This document shows, one piece after another, positions 54,902 to 63,994 of a stretch of DNA of 64,000 nt; position 1 is the first letter of the stretch, and each line of letters starts with the position of its first letter. The DNA comes from an uncultured Mailhella sp. Lineage in GTDB: Bacteria; Desulfobacterota; Desulfovibrionia; Desulfovibrionales; Desulfovibrionaceae. Location: NCBI GenBank assembly GCA_944324085.1, contig CALUUX010000043.1:50491-114490 (forward strand), written 5' to 3'. The notes under the pieces were generated by a model. It did no database searches and was not told where the DNA came from. It was given only the letters and a program-made list of their open reading frames with translations. Made by a program: the position numbers and the translations under genes.

Positions 54902-57193
54902 TCAACGGAATTTTCTCAAACGCAGGGCGTTCAGCACCACGGACACGGAAGAAAGAGACATGGCCGCGCCCGCCAGCATGGGAGACATGGCCGGTCCGCC
55001 GAACAGAAGCAGCACGCCAGCCGCCACGGGCACCAAAAGCGCGTTGTACGCAAAAGCCCAGAACAGGCTGAGACGGATATTGGCCAGCGTGGCGCGCCCC
55101 AGCCCCAGGGCCGTTTTCACGCCGGGCAGACCGCGCAGAAGCACCACGTCTCCGGCTTCCATGGCCACGTCGATGCCGGATCCCATGGCCATGCCCACAT
55201 CCGCCCGGGCCAGCGCAGGCGCGTCGTTGACGCCGTCGCCCACCATGCCCACGCGACGTCCTTCCGCCTGAAGGCGCGCGATCACCTTTTCCTTGCCGTC
55301 GGGAAGCACGCCCGCCACCACGTCGTCAATGCCGGCTCTCGCCGCCACGGCGCGCGCGGTGCGCTCATTGTCGCCGCTCAACATCATGACGCGGCAACCC
55401 ATGGCTCGCAGTTCGCGCACCACTTCGGGCGTTTCCTCGCGCAACGGGTCGGCCACGCCCAGCACGGCCAGAACTTGCCCCTCCGACGCCAAGAGCAACG
55501 GCGTCTGACCGTCGTCGGCCAGCGCGACCACGCGGGATTTCAGCTCCGGAGAAAGCGTAACGCCGCGTTCCTCCAGAAGGCGTTCGTTGCCGAGCAGCAG
55601 CGGGCGGCCGTCCACGTCGCCCGTCACGCCGGAACCGCCCACGGCGAGGAAACCTTCCACGCTCTTCACCGCAAGTCCCCGTTTTCCGGCCTCGTCCAGA
55701 ACGGCCCGAGCCAGCGGATGCTCCGACGAAGATTCCAGAGACGCCGCCAGCGTCAGAGCCTCATTTTCTTCCATCCCTTCGGCGTACAGACTTACCAGCC
55801 TGGGGCTTCCTTCCGTGAGCGTGCCGGTCTTGTCGAACACCAGCGTGTCGAGATGTCCCGAAGCTTCCAGGGCGGTGCCGTTTTTCATGAGCACGCCAAG
55901 CTGCGCCCCGCGTCCCGTGGCCACCATGATGGACATAGGCGTGGCCAAACCCAAGGCGCAGGGACAAGCCACCACCAGCACGGCCACGAACACGCGCAAC
56001 GCGTCGCCGAAAGGCAGATGGCCGAAAAACAGCCACCCCAGACCGGCCAGCGTGGCCGCCGCTATCACCGCGGGCACGAAATACAGACTGATGCGGTCGG
56101 CGAGACCGGCGATGGGAGCCTTGGAACCCTGGGCTTCGCGCACCAGATGGATGATGCGGGCAAGCGCGGTGTCCGCCCCCACGCGACGGGCCTCCATCAC
56201 AAAAGCTCCGCTGAGGTTCAGCGTGCCCGCGCTGACTTCGTCGCCGGCGTTGACGTCCACAGGCATGGATTCGCCCGTCAGACTGGACATGTCCAGCGAA
56301 GACGATCCTTCCGCCACCACGCCGTCCACGGGAATCCGGGAGCCGGGTTTGATGAGCAGACGGTCTCCGGGCATAACGGCCCGCACGGCGATCTCCTTCA
56401 CGCCGCCGTCGGGCAGAAGGCGATCCACATGTTCGGGCGTCAGCTCCATAAGACCGCGAATGGCCTCGGAAGTTCTGGTACGCGAAACGGCCTCCAGATA
56501 CTTCCCCAAAGATATAAGCGCGATGAGCATGCTCGCGGACTCATAATAAAGCCCCATCACGGCCTCATGCGCCTCTTCCGGGGAAACGGCCGCGGCAATC
56601 TCCGCCGTGCTCCACAGACTGTAGAGCAAGGCCGCGCCCGTGCCCATGGCCACAAGAGAATCCATGTTGGGCGCGCCGCGCAGCAGAAGCGGAATGCCGT
56701 GACGATAAAAATCGCGCCCGGACCACACGATGGGCAGCGTCAGAACAAGCTGAAACAACGCAAAGGCCAGCGGGCTGTCGTGCGGGGAAAGCCACGACGG
56801 CAACGGCATGCCCCAGTGACCGCCCATGGCCACGATCACGAGCGGCACGGCGAAAAGGAATTCGGTGACGAGACGACGGCGACGCGACGCCAGATCCGCT
56901 TTCGTCTTCGCCTGTTCGCTTTCCCAAAGATCGTGCTCGTCCACGTCCGGAGGAAGGTAGGAAGCCGTAAAGCCCAGTTTGCTCACCCGCTCCGTCACTT
57001 CCTGAACGAAGGCGTCCAGCCCGTTGTTCAGCGCGCCTTCCGCGGGACGCACCTGCGCCGTGCCGTCGGCAAGGCTCACCGTCGCGCTGTCCACGTCATC
57101 CATGTTGTTGAGCGCGCGCTGCGATCTGGCGGAACAGGCTCCGCACGCCATGCCGTCGATGCGGAATCTGAGAATATCGGGATTGTTTTTCAT
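54902..57193 (-). CDS. copA: copper-translocating P1B-type ATPase
   Basis: About 763 residues. N-terminal heavy-metal domain with GMACGACSARSQRAL (CxxC at residues 17-20), eight membrane segments, metal site CPC in VVACPCALGLATP, phosphorylation DKTGTLTEG, actuator TGES, and nucleotide domain with SEHPLARAV and GDGVNDAPALARADVG. CPC in this setting is typical of Cu(I)/Ag(I) exporters. I place the start at the second of two close ATG codons, nine bases from GAGAG. It follows copZ by 220 bases. Confidence 0.95.
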   Translation of the reverse strand: MKNNPDILRFRIDGMACGACSARSQRALNNMDDVDSATVSLADGTAQVRPAEGALNNGLDAFVQEVTERVSKLGFTASYLPPDVDEHDLWESEQAKTKADLASRRRRLVTEFLFAVPLVIVAMGGHWGMPLPSWLSPHDSPLAFALFQLVLTLPIVWSGRDFYRHGIPLLLRGAPNMDSLVAMGTGAALLYSLWSTAEIAAAVSPEEAHEAVMGLYYESASMLIALISLGKYLEAVSRTRTSEAIRGLMELTPEHVDRLLPDGGVKEIAVRAVMPGDRLLIKPGSRIPVDGVVAEGSSSLDMSSLTGESMPVDVNAGDEVSAGTLNLSGAFVMEARRVGADTALARIIHLVREAQGSKAPIAGLADRISLYFVPAVIAAATLAGLGWLFFGHLPFGDALRVFVAVLVVACPCALGLATPMSIMVATGRGAQLGVLMKNGTALEASGHLDTLVFDKTGTLTEGSPRLVSLYAEGMEENEALTLAASLESSSEHPLARAVLDEAGKRGLAVKSVEGFLAVGGSGVTGDVDGRPLLLGNERLLEERGVTLSPELKSRVVALADDGQTPLLLASEGQVLAVLGVADPLREETPEVVRELRAMGCRVMMLSGDNERTARAVAARAGIDDVVAGVLPDGKEKVIARLQAEGRRVGMVGDGVNDAPALARADVGMAMGSGIDVAMEAGDVVLLRGLPGVKTALGLGRATLANIRLSLFWAFAYNALLVPVAAGVLLLFGGPAMSPMLAGAAMSLSSVSVVLNALRLRKFR

Positions 57194-57413
57194 ACGCATT
57201 TCTCTCTGTTGACGAACGCTCTCGCGACGTCACAACGCTTCTCAAAAGCGCGTCGACAAGACAGACGCGTCGGCAAGACGCGCCCATGAACGCTCCGACC
57301 TCGCCGCCGAACCGTTTCAGCGCGGCGCGCGGAGAACGCGGAGAAGAGAATCGGGGCAGGAGCGCGCGTTTCCAACGCCCGTCACGACGGAGAAACGCGC
57401 GGCGATCGATCTT

Positions 57414-57623
57414 CTACCGGATATCGACGACCTGAAAAGCGAGGTCGTCCACGGCTTTTTTGAGGGACTCGTCGGTCACGCTGTCGGCGGCTTCCACGGT
57501 CGCGGTCTTGGCGGCAAGGTCCACCGCGACGTCGCTGACTCCGGGAATCGCGCGCAGAGCCTTTTCCACATTGGACGTGCAGTGAGCGCAGCGCATGCCT
57601 TCGATGGTAATGACTTTCTTCAT
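57414..57623 (-). CDS. copZ: copper chaperone CopZ-type heavy-metal-associated protein
   Basis: 69 residues: ITIEGMRCAHCTSNVEKALRAI (GMxCxxC) followed by VDLAAKTATVEA, a single ferredoxin-like HMA domain. Delivers Cu(I) to CopA. Starts with a strong ribosome site (GGAG). First gene of the minus-strand unit; a clear promoter is at 57692-57719. Confidence 0.92.
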   Translation of the reverse strand: MKKVITIEGMRCAHCTSNVEKALRAIPGVSDVAVDLAAKTATVEAADSVTDESLKKAVDDLAFQVVDIR

Positions 57624-57691
57624 GACAATCTCTCCTTTTGGAGCCTGGCGCGAACGCCTGCCGCGCGGAACTCCATTTGACGTACCCTTTT

Positions 57692-57719
57692 TTTATAGCT
57701 ATAAATATTTTATAAGCAA
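57692..57719 (-). promoter_or_regulatory. promoter of copZ-copA
   Basis: Minus strand: TTGCTT, 16 bases, TATAAA, in a very AT-rich patch. The repeat at 57724-57745 lies just behind the -35 region, and another GTAC is at 57682-57685 near the start of transcription. Confidence 0.65.
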
Positions 57720-57723
57720 GAAC

Positions 57724-57761
57724 GTACTTTTTAGATATATAGTACCTTGAAAGATACTATA
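57724..57761. promoter_or_regulatory. overlapping inverted repeats, probable HxlR operator
   Basis: GTACT (57724-57728) pairs with AGTAC (57741-57745), and TATAGTA (57738-57744) pairs perfectly with TACTATA (57755-57761). The two repeats share the central AGTA half-site. They stand between the divergent copZ and HxlR genes, so one protein could control both. HxlR proteins in other bacteria use TACT/AGTA-type sites. Confidence 0.6.
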
Positions 57762-57774
57762 AAAGGATGCCCGT

Positions 57775-58170
57775 ATGAACGCTCAGCCCTCCTGCTGCTG
57801 TTCCAACGCCTCTCATCCCGCCGAAGGTGAAATTCACTGTCCGGTGGAAGCCACGCTCGACATGATAGGCGGCAAGTACAAAACGCTCATTCTCTGGAAA
57901 CTGATTTCCGGCGCCATGCGCTTTTCCGAACTGCGCCGCGCCGTGCCCGCGGCCACGCCCAAAATGCTGACCCAGCAGCTGCGCGAGCTGGAACGGGACG
58001 GCCTCGTTCACAGAGAAATTTTTCCCGTCGTTCCTCCCCGCGTGGAATACTCGCTTACCGAATTCGGCATGAGCATCCGCCCCGTGCTGGAATCCATGTA
58101 CGCATGGGGCAGCCGCTGCCTCGAACGGAAGGGACTCAGCGTCAACTGTTCCATGGAACCTCTTCCCTGA
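57775..58170 (+). CDS. HxlR-family transcription regulator
   Basis: 131 residues. Winged-helix HxlR pattern: HCPVEATLDMIGGKYKTLILWKL (with the conserved sensing Cys), MRFSELRRAVPAATPKMLTQQLRELERDGLV and PRVEYSLTEFG. An additional Cys cluster (SCCCS) lies at residues 6-10. AAAGGA precedes the ATG. The gene is divergent from copZ and separated by 151 bases with inverted repeats. Most HxlR regulators answer to electrophiles or thiol stress; control of copper export would be unusual and is inferred from position. Confidence 0.9.
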   Translation: MNAQPSCCCSNASHPAEGEIHCPVEATLDMIGGKYKTLILWKLISGAMRFSELRRAVPAATPKMLTQQLRELERDGLVHREIFPVVPPRVEYSLTEFGMSIRPVLESMYAWGSRCLERKGLSVNCSMEPLP

Positions 58171-58286
58171 CTCCCATCCGCGTTTTTGACGCCGTTCAAA
58201 GGCCTCCGGCGTCTCCGCGCGATTTCCGCTCCGCGGAAGACGCCAGACGTCGCGACGTTCGCGTGAGAGACGGCGCGTCGTTCCCA

Positions 58287-58315
58287 TTGCCGGAACCGCC
58301 ATCTTCGGCTAGAAT
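58287..58315 (+). promoter_or_regulatory. sigma70-type promoter of the CNNM-like gene
   Basis: TTGCCG, 17 bases, TAGAAT. Transcription would begin near 58322, about 26 bases before the ATG. Confidence 0.65.
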
Positions 58316-58347
58316 GACGCGCATTAACCTTCAACCCCGGCCCTGCC

Positions 58348-59403
58348 ATGACCGCCCTCATCATTACCATCGTTCTTGCCCTGTCCATTTCCGCCCTCTG
58401 TTCCACCATGGAAGCCATGCTCTACTCCATTCCGTGGACCACACTCGAAAAAATGAAGGAATCCGGCTCCCGCTCCGGCAGGATTCTGTATCACATGCGT
58501 TCCAACGTCGATCAGCCCATTTCGGCCATTCTCACGCTGAACACCATCGCCAACACGGCGGGCGCGTCGCTGGCCGGCGCGCTGGCGGCCGCCGCCCTCG
58601 GCCCGGAAAACACGCCGTTTTTCGCCGCCCTGTTCACGGTGCTCGTGCTGCTGTTCGGAGAAATCATTCCGAAAACGCTGGGCGTTTCCTATCCCGGCGC
58701 GCTCGGACGGATTCTTGCCCTCCCTCTTTTCTTCATGACCACGGTGCTGCGTCCGGCCACATGGCTTTCCGGACAGATCACCAAACTCATCACGCCCAAG
58801 AAATCCGGACCGGAAGCCACCGAAGACGACATCAACGCCATGGCCCGCATCTCGCGTCAGGCCGGCGTGATTCAGGGCTATGAGGAAACCGCCATACGCA
58901 ACATCCTCGCGCTGGATCAGAAACGCGTGCATGACGTGATGACGCCGCGCACCGTGGTGTTCTCCCTTTCGGAAAACTGCACCGTGGACGAAGCGCACGC
59001 CATGCCGTCGTTCTGGCATTTCAGCCGCATTCCGGTGTACGCCGAAGACAACGAGGACATTGTGGGCATCGTGCTTCGCCGCGACGTGGTACTCCACCGC
59101 GACGCCCACGAAGGCTCCATGAAACTCGGCGAAATCATGCAGCCCGTGCACTTCGTGCTCGAGTCGCTCACTCTCGACAAGGTGCTCACCGAATTTCTGG
59201 AACGCCATCAGCATCTGTTCGCCGTGCTTGACGAATACGGCGGTCTCGCGGGCGTCATTTCCCTTGAGGACGTGATGGAAGAACTGCTCGGCCGAGAAAT
59301 CGTGGACGAAAGCGACGTCGCCGCCGACCTTCGCGCCGTGGCGAGAAGTCGACGCGCCAAGACGACGGCATCTGCCAAGAGCGAGCATCCCGAAGAACGC
59401 TAA
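58348..59403 (+). CDS. CNNM/CBS-domain membrane protein (HlyC/CorC family)
   Basis: 351 residues. Four membrane segments in the first 150 residues with the CNNM signatures LTLNTIANTAGASLAG and LLFGEIIPKTLGVSYPG, then a CBS pair (VMTPRTVVFSLSENCTVDEA, HFSRIPVYAEDNEDIVGIVLRRDVV, LFAVLDEYGGLAGVISLEDVMEEL). Lacks the C-terminal CorC-HlyC transporter-associated domain of longer relatives. Likely magnesium or cobalt transport. There is no good ribosome site, but the start is the first Met after the promoter. Confidence 0.92.
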   Translation: MTALIITIVLALSISALCSTMEAMLYSIPWTTLEKMKESGSRSGRILYHMRSNVDQPISAILTLNTIANTAGASLAGALAAAALGPENTPFFAALFTVLVLLFGEIIPKTLGVSYPGALGRILALPLFFMTTVLRPATWLSGQITKLITPKKSGPEATEDDINAMARISRQAGVIQGYEETAIRNILALDQKRVHDVMTPRTVVFSLSENCTVDEAHAMPSFWHFSRIPVYAEDNEDIVGIVLRRDVVLHRDAHEGSMKLGEIMQPVHFVLESLTLDKVLTEFLERHQHLFAVLDEYGGLAGVISLEDVMEELLGREIVDESDVAADLRAVARSRRAKTTASAKSEHPEER

Positions 59404-59490
59404 ACAGGAACAATTCCTGCTTGCATGAAGAGACCAAATCTGTCACAGTTCTCACGGGACGGAAACCGAGCGCTTTCCGTTCGTTCCCCG

Positions 59491-59504
59491 GTGATCGCGA
59501 TCAC
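59491..59504. promoter_or_regulatory. CRP/FNR-type palindrome upstream of the ccm genes
   Basis: GTGATCGCGATCAC, a perfect 14-base palindrome whose GTGA-N6-TCAC pattern matches the CRP/FNR superfamily. It lies 53 bases before the ccmE ATG and after the CNNM stop. Confidence 0.55.
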
Positions 59505-59556
59505 TGAAAACGACAGCGACCTGACCGATGCTTGAGCATCCTTCAGGAGGTGACTT

Positions 59557-59967
59557 ATGTCGGCAAAAAAGAATCTCTGCGTATACCTCACCGCCTTTGT
59601 CCTTCTGGCCGGAGGCGTGGGATTCATGCTGTGGTCGGCCCTTTCCGAAGGCAGCATGTATCATCTGAACGTTTCCGAAGCCGTAGCCATGCCTTCGGAA
59701 AAACTGAAATCCGCGAGACTGTTCGGCGTGGCGGCGGACGACATCGTCAAACCGCAGAACGGCCTCGGCGCGAGCTTCACGCTCCGCGATCTCGAGCGTC
59801 CCGAACTGGGCATACGGGTGCATTATCGCGGAGCCCTGCCGGACACCTTCGAAAAAGGAGCGGAAGTCATCGTGGAGGGCCGCATGGAGGGAAAGGACTT
59901 CGCGGCCAAGACGCTTATGACCAAGTGCCCCTCCAAATATGAAAAAAGCAATCGGGAACACGCCTGA
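59557..59967 (+). CDS. ccmE: cytochrome c maturation protein CcmE, CxxxY variant
   Basis: 136 residues. One N-terminal membrane anchor (LTAFVLLAGGVGFMLWSAL), then the OB-fold haem chaperone domain (ARLFGVAADDIV, RVHYRGALPDTFEKGAEVIVEGRM). The haem-binding motif is CPSKYE where most CcmE have HxxxY; the Cys version is the type described in Desulfovibrio. AGGAGG precedes the ATG. First of the ccm genes. Its product receives haem through CcmABC and gives it to CcmF. Confidence 0.94.
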   Translation: MSAKKNLCVYLTAFVLLAGGVGFMLWSALSEGSMYHLNVSEAVAMPSEKLKSARLFGVAADDIVKPQNGLGASFTLRDLERPELGIRVHYRGALPDTFEKGAEVIVEGRMEGKDFAAKTLMTKCPSKYEKSNREHA

Positions 59968-60056
59968 TCTTCAAGGGAACGCGCCTTAGGCCGTTCCCTT
60001 TCCGTCATCGGCGTCCGCCGTTCCATGCCCGTTTTTCCCGCTTCCCTGGAGGCTTC

Positions 60057-61976
60057 ATGTATCTTGTCGCCTATGTCTGTCTTCTTGTCACCCTGTTCGC
60101 TTCTCTGGCCGGAGCCGCCATCGGCACGGCGCAGCTCTGGCAGGGAAAACATTCCGAATTGCGCTGGCTCGAATGGGCGCAGGGGCTCGGTTCCCTCTGC
60201 ATGCTCGTCGCCTCCGGCGTTCTGATGCGCGCCCTCGTCGTCAGCGATTTTTCCGTGGACTATGTGGCAAGCTATACCGACAGGGCCCTGTCCCTTTTCT
60301 ACCGCTGCACCGCCTTCTGGGGCGGCCATGAAGGCTCCATGCTGTTCTGGGCCCTCATGGTGTCCGTCTGCGGCACGGCCTTTCTGTTCACCCGCACCTA
60401 TCGCTCCCTCTCCGTGGAGACGAGAAGCTGGTTTCTGGTGTTCTTTCTTACCATCATGGCCTTTTTCGGTCTGCTGCTCTCCACGTGGAGCAATCCTTTT
60501 CTGCAAAGCTCGCCCGCCCCGGCCGACGGTCAGGGGCTGAATCCCCTGCTTCAGAACCCCGGCATGATCTTCCATCCCCCGCTGCTTTTCCTCGGATACG
60601 GCGGTTTCGTCATTCCCGGATGCCTCGCTCTGGCGCAGGCCATGAGTCCGAAAAAAGACGCCATGCACTGGCTCGACGCGGCCCGTCCCTTCACCCTTAC
60701 CGGCTGGATCTTCCTTACCGCGGGCATCGCGCTCGGTGGCTGGTGGGCCTACATGGAACTGGGCTGGGGCGGATACTGGGCCTGGGATCCCGTGGAAAAC
60801 GCCTCGCTTCTGCCCTGGCTCATCGGCACCGCGGCCCTGCACACCGGCATTGTGGAAACCAGACGCGGCAAACTGCACCGCGTCAACATTTTCCTCATGA
60901 GCCTCACCACGGTGTCCGCCTTCTTCGCCACCTATCTGGTGCGCGGCGACGTGGTCAATTCCGTGCACGCCTTCGGCGGCAACGGCACCGGCCCCTATCT
61001 GCTCTTCTTCGTGCTGGCCTTTCTCGCCGTCATCCTCTTCATTTCCTTTGCGGCCAAAGACGACAACTCCCGCGAACTGGGCGGCATTGAAACCCGCGAG
61101 GGCTTCGTGATCATGACCGTGTGGCTTCTCGCGGCCATCAGTCTCGTCATTCTTCTGGCCACGCTCTGGCCCGTGATCAGCAAACTCTGGACGGAACGTC
61201 CCGTGGGGCTGGATCAGCACTTCTACAACAGCGTGTGTCTGCCGCTCTTCACCGTCATGCTGGCGCTGCTTCTCGCCTGCCCCTGGCTCAAATGGCAGGG
61301 CGGCGTCCGCGACTGGCGCAAGCTGCTCATCGTGGGCGCGGCTTTCTGCGGCGCGCTCATCGTGTTCTGGCGCATGGGCGTGCAGCAGGCCCTGCCCCTC
61401 ATGTCCGCCTCGCTGTGCGCCGCGCTGCTGGTGAGCATGGCTCTGCTTCTCGCCGAAAAATCCACCCGCGCCTGGACGCCTTCCCTCATGGCCTGCCTCG
61501 TGCACGCCAGCGTGGCTCTCGTGGCTCTCGGCATTTCGTTTTCCGGCCCGTACAAGCAGGAAGTGGAACTTGAACTCGCCAGAGGCGGCGTCGCTCAGGT
61601 TGGCCCCTACAGCGTCACGCTCTCCAACCTCTACGAAGGACGGGACAAAACCTTCGACTTCATCGAAGCGGAACTTCAGCTCTCCGTGGACGGCAAGACG
61701 GTGGGAGTCGTTTCTCCGCAACGTCGCCTTTATGACAAGTTTCCGCGCTACGCCTTTTCCGAAGCCACCACGCATCCCTCTCTGGGAAGCGAATTCTACG
61801 CCACGCTGCTCGGCGTCAGCGGAGGCAAGGCCGTGCTGCGCATGAGCGCCAATCCGCTGGTGAACTGGTTGTGGATTGGCAGCGCCATCATGTGCCTGGC
61901 TCCTCTGCTCGCCCTGCGTCGCAAACGCCGCCCGGAAAACAAAACCTTCCCTGACGGGGAAGACGCGGACCGCTGA
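60057..61976 (+). CDS. ccmF: cytochrome c haem lyase subunit CcmF
   Basis: 639 residues with about fifteen membrane segments. WWD-type tryptophan-rich motif GGWWAYMELGWGGYWAWDPVENAS at about 230-255, FHPPLLFLGYGG and HTGIVETRRG with conserved His. Attaches haem to apocytochromes c. GGAGG precedes the ATG. It ends one base before ccmA, so the two are coupled. Confidence 0.96.
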   Translation: MYLVAYVCLLVTLFASLAGAAIGTAQLWQGKHSELRWLEWAQGLGSLCMLVASGVLMRALVVSDFSVDYVASYTDRALSLFYRCTAFWGGHEGSMLFWALMVSVCGTAFLFTRTYRSLSVETRSWFLVFFLTIMAFFGLLLSTWSNPFLQSSPAPADGQGLNPLLQNPGMIFHPPLLFLGYGGFVIPGCLALAQAMSPKKDAMHWLDAARPFTLTGWIFLTAGIALGGWWAYMELGWGGYWAWDPVENASLLPWLIGTAALHTGIVETRRGKLHRVNIFLMSLTTVSAFFATYLVRGDVVNSVHAFGGNGTGPYLLFFVLAFLAVILFISFAAKDDNSRELGGIETREGFVIMTVWLLAAISLVILLATLWPVISKLWTERPVGLDQHFYNSVCLPLFTVMLALLLACPWLKWQGGVRDWRKLLIVGAAFCGALIVFWRMGVQQALPLMSASLCAALLVSMALLLAEKSTRAWTPSLMACLVHASVALVALGISFSGPYKQEVELELARGGVAQVGPYSVTLSNLYEGRDKTFDFIEAELQLSVDGKTVGVVSPQRRLYDKFPRYAFSEATTHPSLGSEFYATLLGVSGGKAVLRMSANPLVNWLWIGSAIMCLAPLLALRRKRRPENKTFPDGEDADR

Positions 61977-61977
61977 C

Positions 61978-62622
61978 ATGGACGGCGTTCGTCCGCTTCT
62001 GGAAGTCAAGGGAGCGGCCAAGGCCTTCGGTCCGCGGCTGCTCTTCCGCCGCGTCGACGTCGCGCTCATGCCCGGCACGCTCACGCTTCTGGCCGGAGCC
62101 AACGGCGCGGGCAAATCCACGCTCATGCGCGTCATGGCGGGGCTCACCAGGCCGGACGCGGGCACTGTGACGCGTCGCGTTCCCGATGAAAAGCTGGGCT
62201 ACATGGCCCACGCCACCTTCCTCTACCCGGAGCTCGACGCGGAAGAAAACCTGTTGTTCTGGGCGCGCGCCGCAGGCCTCGACCGCCCCGCGGAAAGAAC
62301 GAAAAACGCTCTTGAAGCCGTAGGGCTTTCCCGGCACGCCCATGAAAGAGCGGGTATCTTTTCCCGAGGCATGGCGCAGCGTCTCAATCTGGCCAGACTT
62401 ATTCTGGCGGAACCGTCGCTCATTCTGCTGGACGAACCCGCCACGGGACTCGACGCGTCGTCGCGCCGCATGCTCATGGAGCTCATGCTCAAGGCCAGAA
62501 GCGAAGGCGCGGCCATCCTTTGGATAAGTCACGACACCGCCGGAGACTCCCGTCACGCCGACAGAGTGCTCACGCTGGAAAACCGGTCTCTCCGGGAAGA
62601 CGCGGGAGGCCTGTCATGCTGA
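61978..62622 (+). CDS. ccmA: haem exporter ATP-binding subunit CcmA
   Basis: 214 residues. Walker A GANGAGKSTLMR, signature IFSRGMAQRLNLARLIL (SRGM in place of LSGGQ), Walker B LILLDEPATGLDA, ILWISHDT. ATPase that releases holo-CcmE. Starts one base after ccmF and overlaps ccmB by seven bases. Confidence 0.95.
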   Translation: MDGVRPLLEVKGAAKAFGPRLLFRRVDVALMPGTLTLLAGANGAGKSTLMRVMAGLTRPDAGTVTRRVPDEKLGYMAHATFLYPELDAEENLLFWARAAGLDRPAERTKNALEAVGLSRHAHERAGIFSRGMAQRLNLARLILAEPSLILLDEPATGLDASSRRMLMELMLKARSEGAAILWISHDTAGDSRHADRVLTLENRSLREDAGGLSC

Positions 62623-63296
62623 GACTCGCCTTCGCCTTGTGCGCCAAGGATCTGAAACTCACCTTTTCCCGCGGCGCGGGGCTCATGCAGGCCCTGCTGC
62701 TCGGCCTGCTGCGCGGGTTTCTGTTCAGCCTGTCGCTGAACGCCGGAGACAGGCTGAGCCCACAGGCAGCAGCCGCCATGTTCTGGCTGGCTTCCGCCTT
62801 CTGTCAGGTGCTCATCTTCAACATGCTCTACGCGGTGGAAGAAACGGCGCAGGCCAGACTCGGCCTTGTGCTGCTTCCCGCGCCTCCGCAAGGCGTGTGG
62901 CTGGGCAAGGCCATGGCCGGCATTCTGCTTCTGGCCGCGGCGCAGTGCGTTTTCGTGCCCGCCGTCTTCGTGTTTCTCGGACAGAACCTCGGTCAGGCGT
63001 GGCCCACGGCTCTTCTCGGCATCGCTCTCGGCGACGTGGGCATGGCGGCCGCGGGGTCGCTGCTCGGCGCGCTGTCCGTGGGCAAAGGCGGGCGGGAATC
63101 GCTGCTGTCCATCGTGCTTTTCCCTCTGCTGGTTCCCATGCTTCTGGCGGGGGTTCGTCTCGCGTCCATGGGCATCGATCCCGATCCCTCGCTGGACGAC
63201 GCTCTGCGCTGGCTGGGACTCGCCGCCGCGTTCGACGGTCTCTTCCTTGCCGCCGGACTGCTTCTTTTTCCTTTCGTTTACAGCGGAGATGACTGA
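62616..63296 (+). CDS. ccmB: haem exporter membrane subunit CcmB
   Basis: 226 residues, six membrane segments. FALCAKDLKLTFSRGAG at the N-terminus, MFWLASAFCQVLIFNMLYAVEE and the FPLLVPMLLAGVRLA segment follow the CcmB pattern. GGAGG precedes the ATG, which overlaps ccmA; the last base of its stop is shared with the ccmC start. Confidence 0.94.
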   Translation: MLRLAFALCAKDLKLTFSRGAGLMQALLLGLLRGFLFSLSLNAGDRLSPQAAAAMFWLASAFCQVLIFNMLYAVEETAQARLGLVLLPAPPQGVWLGKAMAGILLLAAAQCVFVPAVFVFLGQNLGQAWPTALLGIALGDVGMAAAGSLLGALSVGKGGRESLLSIVLFPLLVPMLLAGVRLASMGIDPDPSLDDALRWLGLAAAFDGLFLAAGLLLFPFVYSGDD

Positions 63297-63994
63297 TGAC
63301 TCAATCTCGCATCGCGATTCTCGCCCTTATCGGCGGTCTGGCCATGGCCGGCTGCCAGTGGCTGATCTACATGTACGCGCCGGAAGAACAGGTCATGGGC
63401 ATGGCGCAGAAAATATTCTACATCCATCTGCCGCTGGCCTGGTGGGGACTGATCAGTTTCGCGCTTTCCTGCGCGGCCGGCGTCCTGTACCTGAAAACCC
63501 ACGCGCAAAAGTACGATCTGCTGTCCGCCGCCTCCGTGGAAACGGGCATGCTCTTCTGCACGCTCACGCTCGTCACAGGCTCCATCTGGGGCCGTCACTC
63601 CTGGGGCGTGTGGTGGACATGGGATCCCCGTCTGACCACGGCGCTCATCCTGTGGTTCATCTATGCGGGCTTCATGGCCGTGCGCTCCATGCCCATGCCG
63701 GAAAGCCGCCGGGCAGCGCTCTCGTCCGTGGTGGCCATCGCGGGCTTTCTCGACGTTCCGCTGGTCTTCCTCTCGGCAAGACTGTGGCGCTCCATCCATC
63801 CTGCGGTCTTCGCCTCCGAAGGCGGCGGGCTGGAACCGGAAATGGCCGTGGCCGTCATTGCCTGCGTGGTGAGCTTCGGAGCCGTATGGCTGGCCATGCT
63901 CCTTCTGCGCTACCGGCAGATGCTGCTCGGACGCAGGCTCGACGTGCTCATGTTCGAGCGCATGATGGCAGAGGATGAAAAGGAACAACACTGA
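63296..63994 (+). CDS. ccmC: haem exporter / haem handling protein CcmC
   Basis: 232 residues, six membrane segments. FYIHLPLAWWGLISF (first conserved His), the WWD motif SWGVWWTWDPRLTTALIL and SARLWRSIHPAVF (second His). Transfers haem to CcmE. The gene order E-F-A-B-C is complete as far as the window goes; ccmD, ccmG and any ccmH/I would lie to the right. Confidence 0.95.
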   Translation: MTQSRIAILALIGGLAMAGCQWLIYMYAPEEQVMGMAQKIFYIHLPLAWWGLISFALSCAAGVLYLKTHAQKYDLLSAASVETGMLFCTLTLVTGSIWGRHSWGVWWTWDPRLTTALILWFIYAGFMAVRSMPMPESRRAALSSVVAIAGFLDVPLVFLSARLWRSIHPAVFASEGGGLEPEMAVAVIACVVSFGAVWLAMLLLRYRQMLLGRRLDVLMFERMMAEDEKEQH

